From Flavobacterium sp. J372 (GTDB lineage: Bacteria; Bacteroidota; Bacteroidia; Flavobacteriales; Flavobacteriaceae), in NCBI RefSeq assembly GCF_024699965.1, contig NZ_JAJOMZ010000004.1, positions 1,610,001-1,674,000 on the forward strand: a stretch of 64,000 bases of DNA, given 5' to 3'. Shown one piece after another: positions 17,767-28,000 of the stretch. The notes under the pieces were generated by a model, which did no database searches, had not been told where the DNA came from, and saw only the letters and a program-made list of their open reading frames with translations. Both the position numbers and the translations under genes were made by a program. Numbering within the stretch: position 1 is the first letter of the stretch; each line of letters begins with the position of its first letter.

Positions 17767-19401
17767 TTATTTTACAACGGAATAAATCACATAGTCATTT
17801 TGCCCGAGCGCGGCTGTACCCATCAGCACCTTAGCGCTATTGGGGAGATTCAGTTTATGCTCCTTTCCGAAATTGACAACCACCGTTACGTCTCTGCCAT
17901 CAAGTGTCCGGGTGTAGGATATCACATTATTTTTAAAGGTAAGTTCTTTGTATATGCCATATTGCAGTACAGGCTCACTGTTGCGCAGCGCGATGAGCTT
18001 TTTGTATTGATGCAGCAATGATGACTTTGCCGGCAACATCTTTTCAGTATTTATGCTTTTATAATTCCCGCTCACCTTGATCCAGGGCTTTCCTGTTGAA
18101 AATCCTGCATATCGGGTGGCATCCCATTGCATAGGGCTGCGCGACTTGTCGCGGTTATGCATGTTTGCTTCTGCAAGCGCCTTTTGTGGAGACAAGCCTT
18201 TCTCAATAGCCAGCTTGTAGTGTGTTTTTCCCTGTATGTCTACAATCTCCTCATAAGATTCAGCAATAATATTTTGCATCCCAATCTCTTCGCCATAATA
18301 AATAAAAGGCACACCTTTAGCCGTGAGCATTAATGCGGCCAAAGCTTCGGCCCGTTTCAGAGAGCCATTAGCCAGCCTGTCAATCATGCGGGGCATATCA
18401 TGGCTGCCAAAGAAAAGGGTAGGGTAGCTGGCCATCTCTTTCTCCATACTTTGCAGTTCATTGTATATTCTCTCTGCTGAAAATTCAGGTATGCTGCCGA
18501 AATTGAAATTAAAGACCACATCTAGCAAGTCTTCACCCTGGTACTGCTTTAGTATATCAATTTTATCACTGCCTATTTCGCCTACAATGAACTTGTCCGG
18601 GTATGCATTTACTGTCGACTTTATCATCCGCATGGCATCTTTCACGCCGGGCTGGTCAATATCATTTTTATGCTGCTGTGCGCCGTCATTTACAGGGTTA
18701 TCAACAGTAATTCCATCTGTCGTGAGAAAGTTGATTACATCGAGCCTGAAGCCGTCTACGCCCATATCAAGCCAAAAGTGCATTATGTTCTTAACTTCAG
18801 CTTTAACCTTTGGATTTTGCCAGTTCAGGTCGGCCATACGCACATCAAATTTGTGGTAATAATATTGGCCGGATTTAGCCTCATATTCCCATGCTGTGCC
18901 GCCAAAGAACGACTCCCAGTTATTGGGCTTATCTTTCCAGATGTAATAATCCCGATAAGGATTGTCTTTAGACTTCTGTGCTTCCTTAAACCATTTGCAT
19001 TCGGTAGAAGTATGGTTCAGCACCATATCCATAATTACTTTTATATCTCTCTTGTGCGCTTCGTTTAAGAAGGTTTTAAAATCGGCCATTGAGCCATATG
19101 TAGGGTCAATGGCGTAGTAATCTGCTACATCGTAGCCATTGTCAACTTTTGGCGATTTTAAAAAGGGGGTAAGCCAGATACCTTTAATACCTAACTTTTG
19201 CAGATAGTCCAGCTTACCCGTAATACCGTTAAAATCTCCGTATCCGTCACCATTGCTGTCAGCATAGCTGGGCATGTATATTTGATAGAATACGGTTTCT
19301 TTCCACCATTTTTTGTCAGGCTGAGTATTTTGAGCCTTCAAAGATATATGAAGCATAAAGCAAATAGCAGAAAGGCAGATTTTAAAGGATTGACTTTTCA
19401 T
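17767..19401 (-). CDS. Secreted GH13 alpha-glucosidase-type enzyme
   Basis: A 544-residue GH13 enzyme with a signal peptide (ending about residue 23, SLKAQ). The (beta/alpha)8 motifs are clear: VFYQIYMPSYADSNGDGYGDFNGI, DMVLNHTS (region I), GFRLDVIN (nucleophile Asp 221), VGEIGS (acid Glu 275) and FFGSHDMPR (Asp 335). The DSNGDGYGDFNGI and QIYMPSF-type start resembles oligo-1,6-glucosidase/alpha-glucosidase subfamilies rather than endo-amylases. Region IV has Ser where most members have Asn before HD. It ends the six-gene minus-strand operon and starts directly after the stop of the unknown 571-residue protein gene. It probably acts on alpha-glucosides in the periplasm; the exact linkage cannot be read from sequence. 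Confidence 0.9.
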   Translation of the reverse strand: MKSQSFKICLSAICFMLHISLKAQNTQPDKKWWKETVFYQIYMPSYADSNGDGYGDFNGITGKLDYLQKLGIKGIWLTPFLKSPKVDNGYDVADYYAIDPTYGSMADFKTFLNEAHKRDIKVIMDMVLNHTSTECKWFKEAQKSKDNPYRDYYIWKDKPNNWESFFGGTAWEYEAKSGQYYYHKFDVRMADLNWQNPKVKAEVKNIMHFWLDMGVDGFRLDVINFLTTDGITVDNPVNDGAQQHKNDIDQPGVKDAMRMIKSTVNAYPDKFIVGEIGSDKIDILKQYQGEDLLDVVFNFNFGSIPEFSAERIYNELQSMEKEMASYPTLFFGSHDMPRMIDRLANGSLKRAEALAALMLTAKGVPFIYYGEEIGMQNIIAESYEEIVDIQGKTHYKLAIEKGLSPQKALAEANMHNRDKSRSPMQWDATRYAGFSTGKPWIKVSGNYKSINTEKMLPAKSSLLHQYKKLIALRNSEPVLQYGIYKELTFKNNVISYTRTLDGRDVTVVVNFGKEHKLNLPNSAKVLMGTAALGQNDYVIYSVVK

Positions 19402-21117
19402 TTATTTTCCTTGTGCGTTGTAATCAACCACCACACCGTTTACAGTCATTTTTGAGCCCTTATAGCTTACTTTACCTTTTGCAGGCACCATCACTACAAC
19501 GGCTGAATGTTTACCCCCGATGTTGATTTTAGTATTGCCCGAAACGTTCCTGGCAATGTATTTACCGGAAACTGTGTCATAAAGGTCTATCTTCTTTTTC
19601 CCAACATTAATGCTGATGGCCTTGCCATCATTATGCGGGTTATAGTACAGGAAAGTAGGATAAGCCTTATCACGGAAGAAATCTGTCGCCAGCAGGTCAA
19701 GCTGCAAGATGCCTTCAATATCAGTCGTTTTGATGATACTGCCAAAAATGCCCACATGCCCACTGCCGTATACGCTTAGCTGCGACTCAGGCGGGTTTTT
19801 GCCGGGTACCCACAACGGGCCATCACCTTGGGCTACAGGGGCTTTCACATGTTTGTAAGTATCCATGTTGGACCGCTCTATGATACCCTCGTAGGCAATT
19901 ACGCCTTTAGATACCTCATTGGCAATCTGCGGGATAGTTTCGTGCTCGTCAGGCATATGCTGCGGATAAAAGAACTTTGAAGCATTGGCGGCATTCAGCA
20001 TCCATTTGCCTATGGCGTTGGCATAACTCTGATCATAACGTACCATAGGTACCAGAGGCCAGGCAGCATCATACGTATTCATCAAAAAGCCGTAGCCCCC
20101 GTGGTCAACCGTGCTTCCTACAGTGCCCGAAATGTCAAAACCATTCCAGTTGCCCACCAGTACGCCCCAGCCTTCGCGGCATATTGCTGTACCGTCAAAA
20201 CTCCAGCGCAGCATTTTTGCCGTATCATATTTCTTACCCTGCTCTGCACTTATCCTCGCAGCGAGGTATGCGCCGAAAGGCATCAGCAGTTCATACGTAG
20301 GGTTTTGGGAATTTGCCTCAAGAGCCGATAATGCTGATAGTGCCCCTTGAAGATACTTTTCATCCCCAAATTTCTTGTATGCCGAATATAGCACCCATGC
20401 ATGGCCTGCTGCCGCATCGGGCTGTATGCAAATGTTGTTTTTCATTGGCGTCATCTTCCCGTAATCAAAGTACGAGTAGTCGTAATTGCCTTTCAGTATT
20501 TTATCAGCCTCGTAAAATTTATTGGCGATTGTCCTGGCCAGGCTATCAAGTCCGGGCTCGTTTGGGTATTTGTCATAAATCGCATAGAATAAAAGGTTGG
20601 GGTACACATCATACCACCAGTCGCGCCCGTAGCCACCACCCAGCAAAGCCACTTCAGGTGCGGTGTTGTTCATCATGATGTTCCAGCCGGTATCTTTATT
20701 AAAGTAGTTTTTCAGCATAGCTACATAGTTGCGGCCATCCTGTTTTGTTTTATCAACACCTACAAGTGTGGCACCAAGAGTTGCACCCATGGTTGCCAGC
20801 GCTTCATGAAACATGCCTTTATTGGCAGTTCCCTGCCTGACGTCACCCATTGCGGTATAGATACCTACAACATCCTGCGGGAAGTTTTTTTGTGATTTGT
20901 CAACCCACACCAATGGCCAGTTTTTGCCTTTCGAGTTAAAATTATACACGGTGGCATCAAAATCTTTAGCCAGTTGGTTGTAATTTATTATACCAAACGG
21001 TTTTGGCAGGTCGGGCATTTGATTTACACGCTCAACCGGCTGTTGTTTAACCTGTGCACTTGCATGAAGGGATATAAGCAAAAAAAGCAGTGCACAGGAC
21101 CTAAAATATTTTTTCAT
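19402..21117 (-). CDS. Unrecognised secreted protein, possible alpha-barrel glycosidase
   Basis: A 571-residue protein with a signal peptide (1-21, ending LHASAQ). I do not recognise the family with confidence. About residues 30-440 look like helix pairs rich in Trp, Tyr and Gly, typical of an (alpha/alpha)6 barrel: GGGYGRDWWYDVYPNLLFYAIYD, AAGHAWVLYSAYKKFGD and STVDHGGYGFLMNTYDAAWP carry conserved-looking acids and aromatics. The last 110 residues look like a small beta-sandwich (KKKIDLYDTVSGKYIARNV). This is the outline of several glycoside hydrolase families. It sits between an MFS transporter and a GH13 enzyme in a SusC/SusD/GH130 operon, so an extracytoplasmic carbohydrate-active enzyme is likely (inference). 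A binding protein cannot be excluded. Confidence 0.6.
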   Translation of the reverse strand: MKKYFRSCALLFLLISLHASAQVKQQPVERVNQMPDLPKPFGIINYNQLAKDFDATVYNFNSKGKNWPLVWVDKSQKNFPQDVVGIYTAMGDVRQGTANKGMFHEALATMGATLGATLVGVDKTKQDGRNYVAMLKNYFNKDTGWNIMMNNTAPEVALLGGGYGRDWWYDVYPNLLFYAIYDKYPNEPGLDSLARTIANKFYEADKILKGNYDYSYFDYGKMTPMKNNICIQPDAAAGHAWVLYSAYKKFGDEKYLQGALSALSALEANSQNPTYELLMPFGAYLAARISAEQGKKYDTAKMLRWSFDGTAICREGWGVLVGNWNGFDISGTVGSTVDHGGYGFLMNTYDAAWPLVPMVRYDQSYANAIGKWMLNAANASKFFYPQHMPDEHETIPQIANEVSKGVIAYEGIIERSNMDTYKHVKAPVAQGDGPLWVPGKNPPESQLSVYGSGHVGIFGSIIKTTDIEGILQLDLLATDFFRDKAYPTFLYYNPHNDGKAISINVGKKKIDLYDTVSGKYIARNVSGNTKINIGGKHSAVVVMVPAKGKVSYKGSKMTVNGVVVDYNAQGK

Positions 21118-21133
21118 AATGAAATGTTAATTC

Positions 21134-22426
21134 TTAAACGATGTTGGCCGCGGTTTCTTCTAAAACTTTGGTGTCTTCAATGTCTTCTTTTTCCGGAAAG
21201 ATGTTATTGCCTTCTGCAATAATTTTTTTACTGATGGAAATAGAGCAAAGCTGCAAAAGTGCAATTATGCCTATTGCGTATCGTAGTGCAAAATCTTCTG
21301 ACACGGCAAAGTACAACACTAAAAAAGTTCCTGCCCCAAGCAATCTCCCGGCGTAAAGTCCTGATTCATGGTTAAGTATGTATGCAAACTCTCCACGTTT
21401 TTCTATTCTTGAAACGATATCTATAACCCGTAGCTGGATAGGAAAGTAGGCAAGGTCCATCAATGGTTTTGCAATAAGCAGCAGCAACAGGAATACAATT
21501 ACGCTGGTCTGGTCAAACCATAACCCGTTGAGGCAGGCGCCTATAGCAAAAAGGATAAGGCCGGCAGAGAAGGTCTTAACACGATCTGATGGTTTGGAAA
21601 ACCTGCCTATGAAATAAATAATGATTGCTGCCAGTATTGCACCAATTGACTGTGCATTGCCAAGTGCTCCTTCTTCACCTAAAAGCTTAAATATCAGCAT
21701 TGCAGGGGCTGTAACTAGAAATCCCTGCGCCAGGCCTTTGAACATTGCCAGCGAGAGTAATTTGTACCATAGCGGGTGAAATTTAAAAAAAATATACTTT
21801 TTCTGTACCGGATTTTTAAAATCTCCCCTAAAGCAAACCACTGATGCTAAGAATGTTATAATAAACACAACACCTGTAATGATGAGATAGGCATTGTGTT
21901 TATCTGTCTCTCCGTTTTTTGATTGAATGAACCAGCCGATAGCAGCCGGGACAATGATTGCGATGATTGTATATATAAATGTTTCAAGCCCGTAGTAATA
22001 GTTGCGGTTATCATCATTCGTCACTGCTACAGCGAGATAGTCACGATTAGACCAGTATAGCCCAAATGATAGCCCCATAATTATACCCGCCACACCGATA
22101 CCGAACATATCAAGGGTTTTCAGCGACATCATGATGATCATGGAGACACCGCTAAGCATCATGCCAATTGAATATAATGTTTTTATATTCATGTGTTTAA
22201 GCAGAAAACCGTTTACCAGAAATGTTATTGGAATACCTGAATAAATAGTAAGCTGGTACAACACTACCTTACTGGTATCATTAGAATTACGCATAATATA
22301 TGCTGCGACAAATATATCTATGACGGGTAAAACAAGTGCATATACTAAGTTAGTAAGCACCAGTATTTTAAAATTGTGCGACTGACTTTTAAAATGATTA
22401 ACTTCAGTCCGTAATTTATTCAGCAT
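21134..22426 (-). CDS. MFS transporter
   Basis: A 430-residue inner-membrane protein with about 12 hydrophobic segments, starting ILVLTNLVYALVLPVIDIFVAAYI, and a charged C-terminal tail. It resembles major facilitator superfamily carriers; a specific subfamily is not identified. It overlaps the GH130 gene by one base (TGATG on the minus strand) and lies 16 bp before the 571-residue protein gene. The coupling with a cytoplasmic GH130 enzyme suggests that it brings the disaccharide or oligosaccharide substrate into the cell. Confidence 0.85.
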   Translation of the reverse strand: MLNKLRTEVNHFKSQSHNFKILVLTNLVYALVLPVIDIFVAAYIMRNSNDTSKVVLYQLTIYSGIPITFLVNGFLLKHMNIKTLYSIGMMLSGVSMIIMMSLKTLDMFGIGVAGIIMGLSFGLYWSNRDYLAVAVTNDDNRNYYYGLETFIYTIIAIIVPAAIGWFIQSKNGETDKHNAYLIITGVVFIITFLASVVCFRGDFKNPVQKKYIFFKFHPLWYKLLSLAMFKGLAQGFLVTAPAMLIFKLLGEEGALGNAQSIGAILAAIIIYFIGRFSKPSDRVKTFSAGLILFAIGACLNGLWFDQTSVIVFLLLLLIAKPLMDLAYFPIQLRVIDIVSRIEKRGEFAYILNHESGLYAGRLLGAGTFLVLYFAVSEDFALRYAIGIIALLQLCSISISKKIIAEGNNIFPEKEDIEDTKVLEETAANIV

Positions 22427-23463
22427 CAGTTATATTTTAAAAGTGAAAGTATTTCCTTGATAGAGAATTTCGCACCGCATACAAACTCGTCAGCCGCGCC
22501 ATAATACATAGTTATTGTATCACCATCAGGCTCAACAATATGCCCATTGGTAAATACTACATTACCGAAGAACCCGCTCAACTCGTACTCTGCTGACGGA
22601 ATCATTATCGGCTCTTCTGTTCTAGCCAATACCTTATACGGATCTTCCAGATCAAGCAGCAGTGCACCGAGACAGTACATATGGTTATCATTGGCGCCAT
22701 GGTAAATTTCCAGCCAGCCCTTTTCTGTTTTTACAGGTGCTGCGCCGGCGCCAATCCGCTTACTGTCCCACAGGCCTTTGCGTGTAGTGGCAATGCATTT
22801 ATGGTTACCCCAGTGTACACCATCCGGCGACGAAGCTATCCAAATGTAATTACCGCCAATATCTACACTGCTTGGCCGGTGCAAGGCATAGAAAAGCCCA
22901 TTTATCTTTTCTTCAAAAATGGCGCAGTCTTTATTATGAGCAGGGAAGATAAGGCCTTTGTTTTCAAAAGTTTTCCAGTCTTTTGTAGTGCGCAGGCCAA
23001 CTGCCACACCTAAATCAGATACCGAAGTAAATGTAAGGTAGTAAGTATCATTGATTTTAGCCACGCGGCAGTCTTCAATGCCGAACGTTTCGTGACGGCC
23101 TTCACCCACTAGTGTACCGTAACCTTCAGGCTCGTAGAAGTTTTTACCATCATCACTACACAAAAGGCGCAGGTGAGAAAGTGTTGTCAGGTAATCACTC
23201 CCTTTATAATTAATAACCCTTGCATCATCTGCAATAAGTTCCGGATCTGTTTTTTCAATTTCAATTATATTTATGTTTCCGGTTTCAGTAAGTACCGGAA
23301 AGGAAATAGTTGTATCATGCTGTTCCGGCCGTTCGGCTACCCTCACAATAATCCAGGTTTTGTCCTGAAACTCAAACACGCCGGGGTTTAAAAGGCAGGT
23401 AATCGTTAAGCCATCCCTGCTTGGTGTAAGGTCTGCAGGAGATAATAGGGGGATTTTGCGCAA
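22426..23463 (-). CDS. GH130 mannoside phosphorylase or mannosidase
   Basis: A 345-residue five-bladed beta-propeller enzyme of family GH130, with no signal peptide, so cytoplasmic. The family motif HETFGIEDCRVAKI carries the catalytic Asp (131), and LLNPGVFEF, LHRPSSVDIGGNYIWIASSPDG and YHGANDNHMYCLGALLLD are typical. GH130 covers phosphorylases of beta-mannosides (for example mannosyl-glucose or beta-1,2-mannobiose) and a few hydrolases. The His-Arg pair in LHRP could bind phosphate, favouring a phosphorylase, but this is not decisive. The gene is coupled to the MFS gene, fitting import followed by phosphorolysis. A strong hairpin separates it from susD. Confidence 0.88.
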   Translation of the reverse strand: MRKIPLLSPADLTPSRDGLTITCLLNPGVFEFQDKTWIIVRVAERPEQHDTTISFPVLTETGNINIIEIEKTDPELIADDARVINYKGSDYLTTLSHLRLLCSDDGKNFYEPEGYGTLVGEGRHETFGIEDCRVAKINDTYYLTFTSVSDLGVAVGLRTTKDWKTFENKGLIFPAHNKDCAIFEEKINGLFYALHRPSSVDIGGNYIWIASSPDGVHWGNHKCIATTRKGLWDSKRIGAGAAPVKTEKGWLEIYHGANDNHMYCLGALLLDLEDPYKVLARTEEPIMIPSAEYELSGFFGNVVFTNGHIVEPDGDTITMYYGAADEFVCGAKFSIKEILSLLKYN

Positions 23464-23516
23464 AGCGTTTTGCGATGTCTTTCATTCGTAATTTATTGTA
23501 GGTTTTATTTGAATTA

Positions 23517-23544
23517 CCCGGGCCCCGCCTTAGCATGGCCCGGG
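23517..23544 (-). promoter_or_regulatory. Intercistronic hairpin between susD and GH130 gene
   Basis: Perfect GC-only stem CCCGGGCC / GGCCCGGG with a 12-base loop in the 103-bp gap. No T-run follows on the minus strand, so it looks like an RNA-stabilising or partial attenuating hairpin rather than a terminator. Confidence 0.55.
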
Positions 23545-23566
23545 ACTAACCCAAACTAACTGTAAT

Positions 23567-25039
23567 TTAATAATCGTTTTGCGTAAGCGTACCCGCAGAA
23601 GCATCAATTTCTGATTGTGGAATAGGGTAGAGCATATGCTTAGGCTGGAAGTTTTTACCGTGTGCCTGGAGAACCTGCTGCGCAATGCCCCATCGCTTCA
23701 GGTCAAGCAAACGTTGGTTTTCAAACCCGAGCTCAACCCTCCGTTCATGTATAAGCCATGCTTTTACCTGTGCAGGGTCATTGCTAGCAGGCCTGTCCGG
23801 TAGCGTACCTGCAGGTGGTATATTACCATTTGCATCAACACCATTACGCGCCCTTTGCCTTATCTGGTTAATTATTGCAATGGCACCTGCCTGGTCTCCC
23901 TGCTCGTGGAGCGCTTCAGCCTTCCAAAGCAATACATCAGCATAACGGATGTATATTTTATTATTTGGCGCTTCATCATCGCCAAGGTTAGCGCCATTAA
24001 GGCTTCCCAGCATTTTATTTATCCATTTATTAGGAACATTAACACTGTAGAGTAATCTTGGGTCATTTGGCTCGAACTCGTCAATAAAACTTTGAGTTGG
24101 TGCAAAGAAGCCCCATCCTAGCGGTGCCATCATACCGTTTCCTCTTTTAGGAACCGCATTTCGCTGATGATCAAAAGCAAACACTACTTCATTATCGGTA
24201 AACTCAGTCGTGAAGCTGTCAAAGTAGTTGGCGTTAAGACTATAACCCAAGGCAGCTACCTGGTCAACCAACGGGCCTACGGCAGCCCAGTTTTCAGTAT
24301 ATAATTCCGATTTAGCTAATAGTGCAATAGCAGCCGCTTTAGATACCCTCCATTTTTCACTGTCAGATGAGTATTTGCTGTTTGGCAATAAGTTGATAGC
24401 TGTAGTTAAATCTTCCTTAACTTGATCCCAGATTATAGCTTTGTCAACACGTACAGCTACATCAAATGCCTCTTGATAACTCTCTACCGGGCGAACAATT
24501 AATGGCACATCACCAAAATTTGTAACCAACGAGAAATATAAGTATGACCTGAGAAATAGAGCCTCGGCCAATATTTGTTCTTTGCGGTCTGTAGAAATAC
24601 CTGTAACAGCCTCAATATTATCTTTTGTTAGATGCGAAATGGCTACATTCAGCCTTTTAATGCCTTCATAATTATATACCCACAAACCATTAGGGCCCGC
24701 ATTGCTTGCTGTAAAGGTGAAATTATCTATCTGGTCCATCCATGGCTGGTCACCGTCCGGATTCCACTTCTTTTGCATATCATCTGATGCTATGTCCTGG
24801 AGAATATAATCATTTTGGAATACGAGTCCGTTAGTCCAGTCCCAGTTGCCCAAAAGGTTGATGCTGTTTGATAGCATATCATAAGAAGAGCGTACAGAAT
24901 TTTCTAAAATCGTTATAGTAGGAGTATTATCTGCCTGCTCTTTCGGAATTGCACCTACCGGTGGTTTATCAAGTTCATCCTGGCAACCAACTACGGTAAT
25001 TATACCCAATAGAAGGCTAATTTTTATAAAATTTTTCAT
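23567..25039 (-). CDS. SusD/RagB-family glycan-binding lipoprotein
   Basis: A 490-residue lipoprotein with a signal and lipobox ending TVVGC. SusD features are EQILAEALFLRSYLYFSLVTNFGDVPLI (SusD-type helix), KIYIRYADVLLWKAEALHEQGD and the C-terminal LYPIPQSEID. It begins 11 bp after the susC stop. It should bind the same glycan as the adjacent SusC at the cell surface. Shorter than the pectin-locus SusD (598). Confidence 0.95.
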   Translation of the reverse strand: MKNFIKISLLLGIITVVGCQDELDKPPVGAIPKEQADNTPTITILENSVRSSYDMLSNSINLLGNWDWTNGLVFQNDYILQDIASDDMQKKWNPDGDQPWMDQIDNFTFTASNAGPNGLWVYNYEGIKRLNVAISHLTKDNIEAVTGISTDRKEQILAEALFLRSYLYFSLVTNFGDVPLIVRPVESYQEAFDVAVRVDKAIIWDQVKEDLTTAINLLPNSKYSSDSEKWRVSKAAAIALLAKSELYTENWAAVGPLVDQVAALGYSLNANYFDSFTTEFTDNEVVFAFDHQRNAVPKRGNGMMAPLGWGFFAPTQSFIDEFEPNDPRLLYSVNVPNKWINKMLGSLNGANLGDDEAPNNKIYIRYADVLLWKAEALHEQGDQAGAIAIINQIRQRARNGVDANGNIPPAGTLPDRPASNDPAQVKAWLIHERRVELGFENQRLLDLKRWGIAQQVLQAHGKNFQPKHMLYPIPQSEIDASAGTLTQNDY

Positions 25040-25050
25040 AATCCTTTTTT

Positions 25051-28000
25051 TTAGAGTTTTATTTTAGCACCAAACATTATTGCTGCTGTCTGTGGATAAG
25101 TCCCTTGGTCGACACGATTTGTAGATTCGGGGTCAAGTCCAGTATAATCCGTCCAAGTAAGCAGATTCTGCCCTGACGCATATATACGCAGGTAGTCGAT
25201 ATATGGTAGTGATTTATTGAAAGTATAACCAATTTCGATATTTTTAAGCCTTAAGTAAGAAGCATCTTCCACAAAAACACTATAATATCTCGCTCCTCTT
25301 GCAGTATCTTCAAATGTAAGCCTTGGCATAGTATTACTTGTGCCTTCACCTGACCAACTACCGAGTACTGCCGTTGTAGAATTGAATCGGCGTCCGTCAT
25401 AATCCAGAATTTGTTTTTGGTCATTATACCTATCAACATCTTCAACGCCCTGAAACAGAAACGAAATGTCAAAGTTTTTGTATGATGCATTGAATGCAAG
25501 CCCATATGTTATTTTAGGAACAGGGTTACCAATGTAAGTACGGTCATCATCATTTATTTCTCCATCGCCATTGATATCTTTAAATCTGATATCTCCGGGG
25601 ACAGCACCATTTGCATTCGAATACAGGTGAGCGTCAATCTCTGCTTGATTTTGATAAATACCATCAAATTGCTGGCCAAAGAAAGCATTTAACGGCTGCC
25701 CGGTGATGCTCCTTGTACGCCCGCCATCATCCTCTATGAGAGGCACGTTTCCGTGCAGTTTAGTCACTTCATTATCAAGTGTAGCCAGATTAGCATTCAC
25801 ACCATACTTAAATTCGTTATCATTATTCTGAAAATTAAGCCCGAATTCAAATCCTTTATTCACAACAGATCCTGCATTTACATATGTTTCCTCAATAACC
25901 CCGACAGACAATCTTGGCAAACGTATTGATAGTAATATATCTTCAGTCTCTTTTCGGAAGTAATCTGCACTAAAATTCAGTTTGTTATCAAAGAACCCAA
26001 AGTCAAGACCTACATTGGTTTGCGTTGTTGTTTCCCATTTGAGGTCAGGATTCCCATACCTTATTACCTGCGTGCCCAAAGGAGTGTTTGTTTGCACAAA
26101 AGTTAGATAAGCTCCATCAGGAATTTCCTGATTTCCGGATTGCCCCCAGCTAGCTCTAAGCTTAAGGTTTGATAACCATGTTACGTTTTCCATAAACTTC
26201 TCATTCGTAGCAATCCAGTTGGCGCCGAATGACGGGAAATACCCCCATTTATTGTTAGGCCCAAATCTTGATGATGCATCTGCCCTAACGGTTGCAGTTA
26301 CGTTGTATCTGCTATCAAATCCATAATTGACAGAGCCAAAGAAGGAAAGTAAAGTCCAACTTTTGTCATCACTGCCATTTGATGGTGGCGTGTATAGCTC
26401 GCCATCCGTACGATTACCACCATAGCCTAAATATCTAAAGGCATCAGAGTCATTGTCAAAACCTGACCTTGCACCAACAATTTCCGAAAATCTATTTTTT
26501 ATGAATTCGTGACCTACAAGTAAATTTACATCATGAACGTCTCCCAGCGTCTTTATATAGTTAACTGTATTTGACCATGTAAAAGTTACATCCTGCGCGC
26601 GGCTTTCAGACAAGCTGTTAGGACGGTTATTGCGGCCTAATCCTAAGCCAAACAATGGGTCGTCAGGGTTGCTGATATTATCATCACCATAATTTTCGTA
26701 GAAAGCTTTATTGTGGAAAAACCTCACATCCATACCCAGATTTGTACGTACTTTTAAAGCTTTATTAAGAAATGTGCCTTCAAGGAAAGTATTACCAAAT
26801 GCCTGGAAAGTTTCCCTTACATCATCAGTAAAATGTACGATGGCGAGAGGGTTTGATGAGAATTCGTACCTTGTAAGGTATCCTACATCTCGTACGGGAC
26901 CTGTATAAAAAGGTAGGTCTGTATAGGGGTTACGAACACTGTAAGTAGGGTCACTCGGGTCTTTATATACTCCTAATACGGGTGGACGGATAAGGGCATG
27001 TCTAATAACGCCAGGCGCATCCCCACTTGATGAAATCCTGTCTTGGCTTTGGAATGTGATTTGCATATTAACACCGGCAGTAAACATTTCATTAAGCTTA
27101 CTGTTTACGTTGGTACGGAAGTTTACGCGTTTGTATTGGTCATTATCCTCCGTAACCACGCCGTTCATGCCATAGTATCCACCAGATATAAGATAGCTTG
27201 TCTTATCATTTGCTCCACTTGCAGTAATTTGTACATTTCTTGATATACCTTGTGTAAATAGTTCATCAAGCCAATCGGTATCGGCAAGGTTGAGGGTCGT
27301 CCTGTCAGAAGTATATAAGTTTGGCGTTGTATAAGTGTTATTCCATGATTGTTCCATTACGTTCATATACTGTTCAGCATTTAGCATATCCGGGAGGTTT
27401 TGCACATAATGTATACCTGTAAAGAAGTCAACATCAAAGCTTGACTTGCCCTTAGCACCAAGTTTAGTGGTGATAATAACTACACCACCGGCAGCTCTTG
27501 AACCATATATGGCTGTAGCAGAAGCATCTTTTAAAACTGTCATAGACTCTACGTCTGCCTGGTTAAGAAACGTAATATCACGTGTTGGAGTGCCATCTAC
27601 TACATACAATACTCTGTTGTCTCCTATAGTGCCTTCGCCGCGGATGCGTATTACGCTGCCATCTCCGGGCGCACCTGTATTTGCAGCTACAAATACACCT
27701 GCTACCTGCCCTTGAAGTGCCTGTGCAACATCAGGTATCCTTGTTTTTTCAAGGTTATTGAGGTTCACCTGAGAAACGGCTCCGGTAATAGAACGTTTGC
27801 TTTGGCCTACATAACCTGTTACAACAACTTCACTTAGCTGTTGCGAATCTTCCTGAAGTATAACATTTATTTCTGTCCTGCCGTTTACGGCTACTTCCTG
27901 CGATGTAAAACCCATAAAACTGTAAACTAATACAGCATTGGTGTCAACATTGTCAATTGTATATCTTCCGTCTAAATCTGTAACTATACTAGTAGTTGTT

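Noticed and set aside
23517..23544. Terminator between susD and the GH130 gene
   Set aside because: The stem is strong but has no T-run on the minus strand; it is listed as an intercistronic hairpin.
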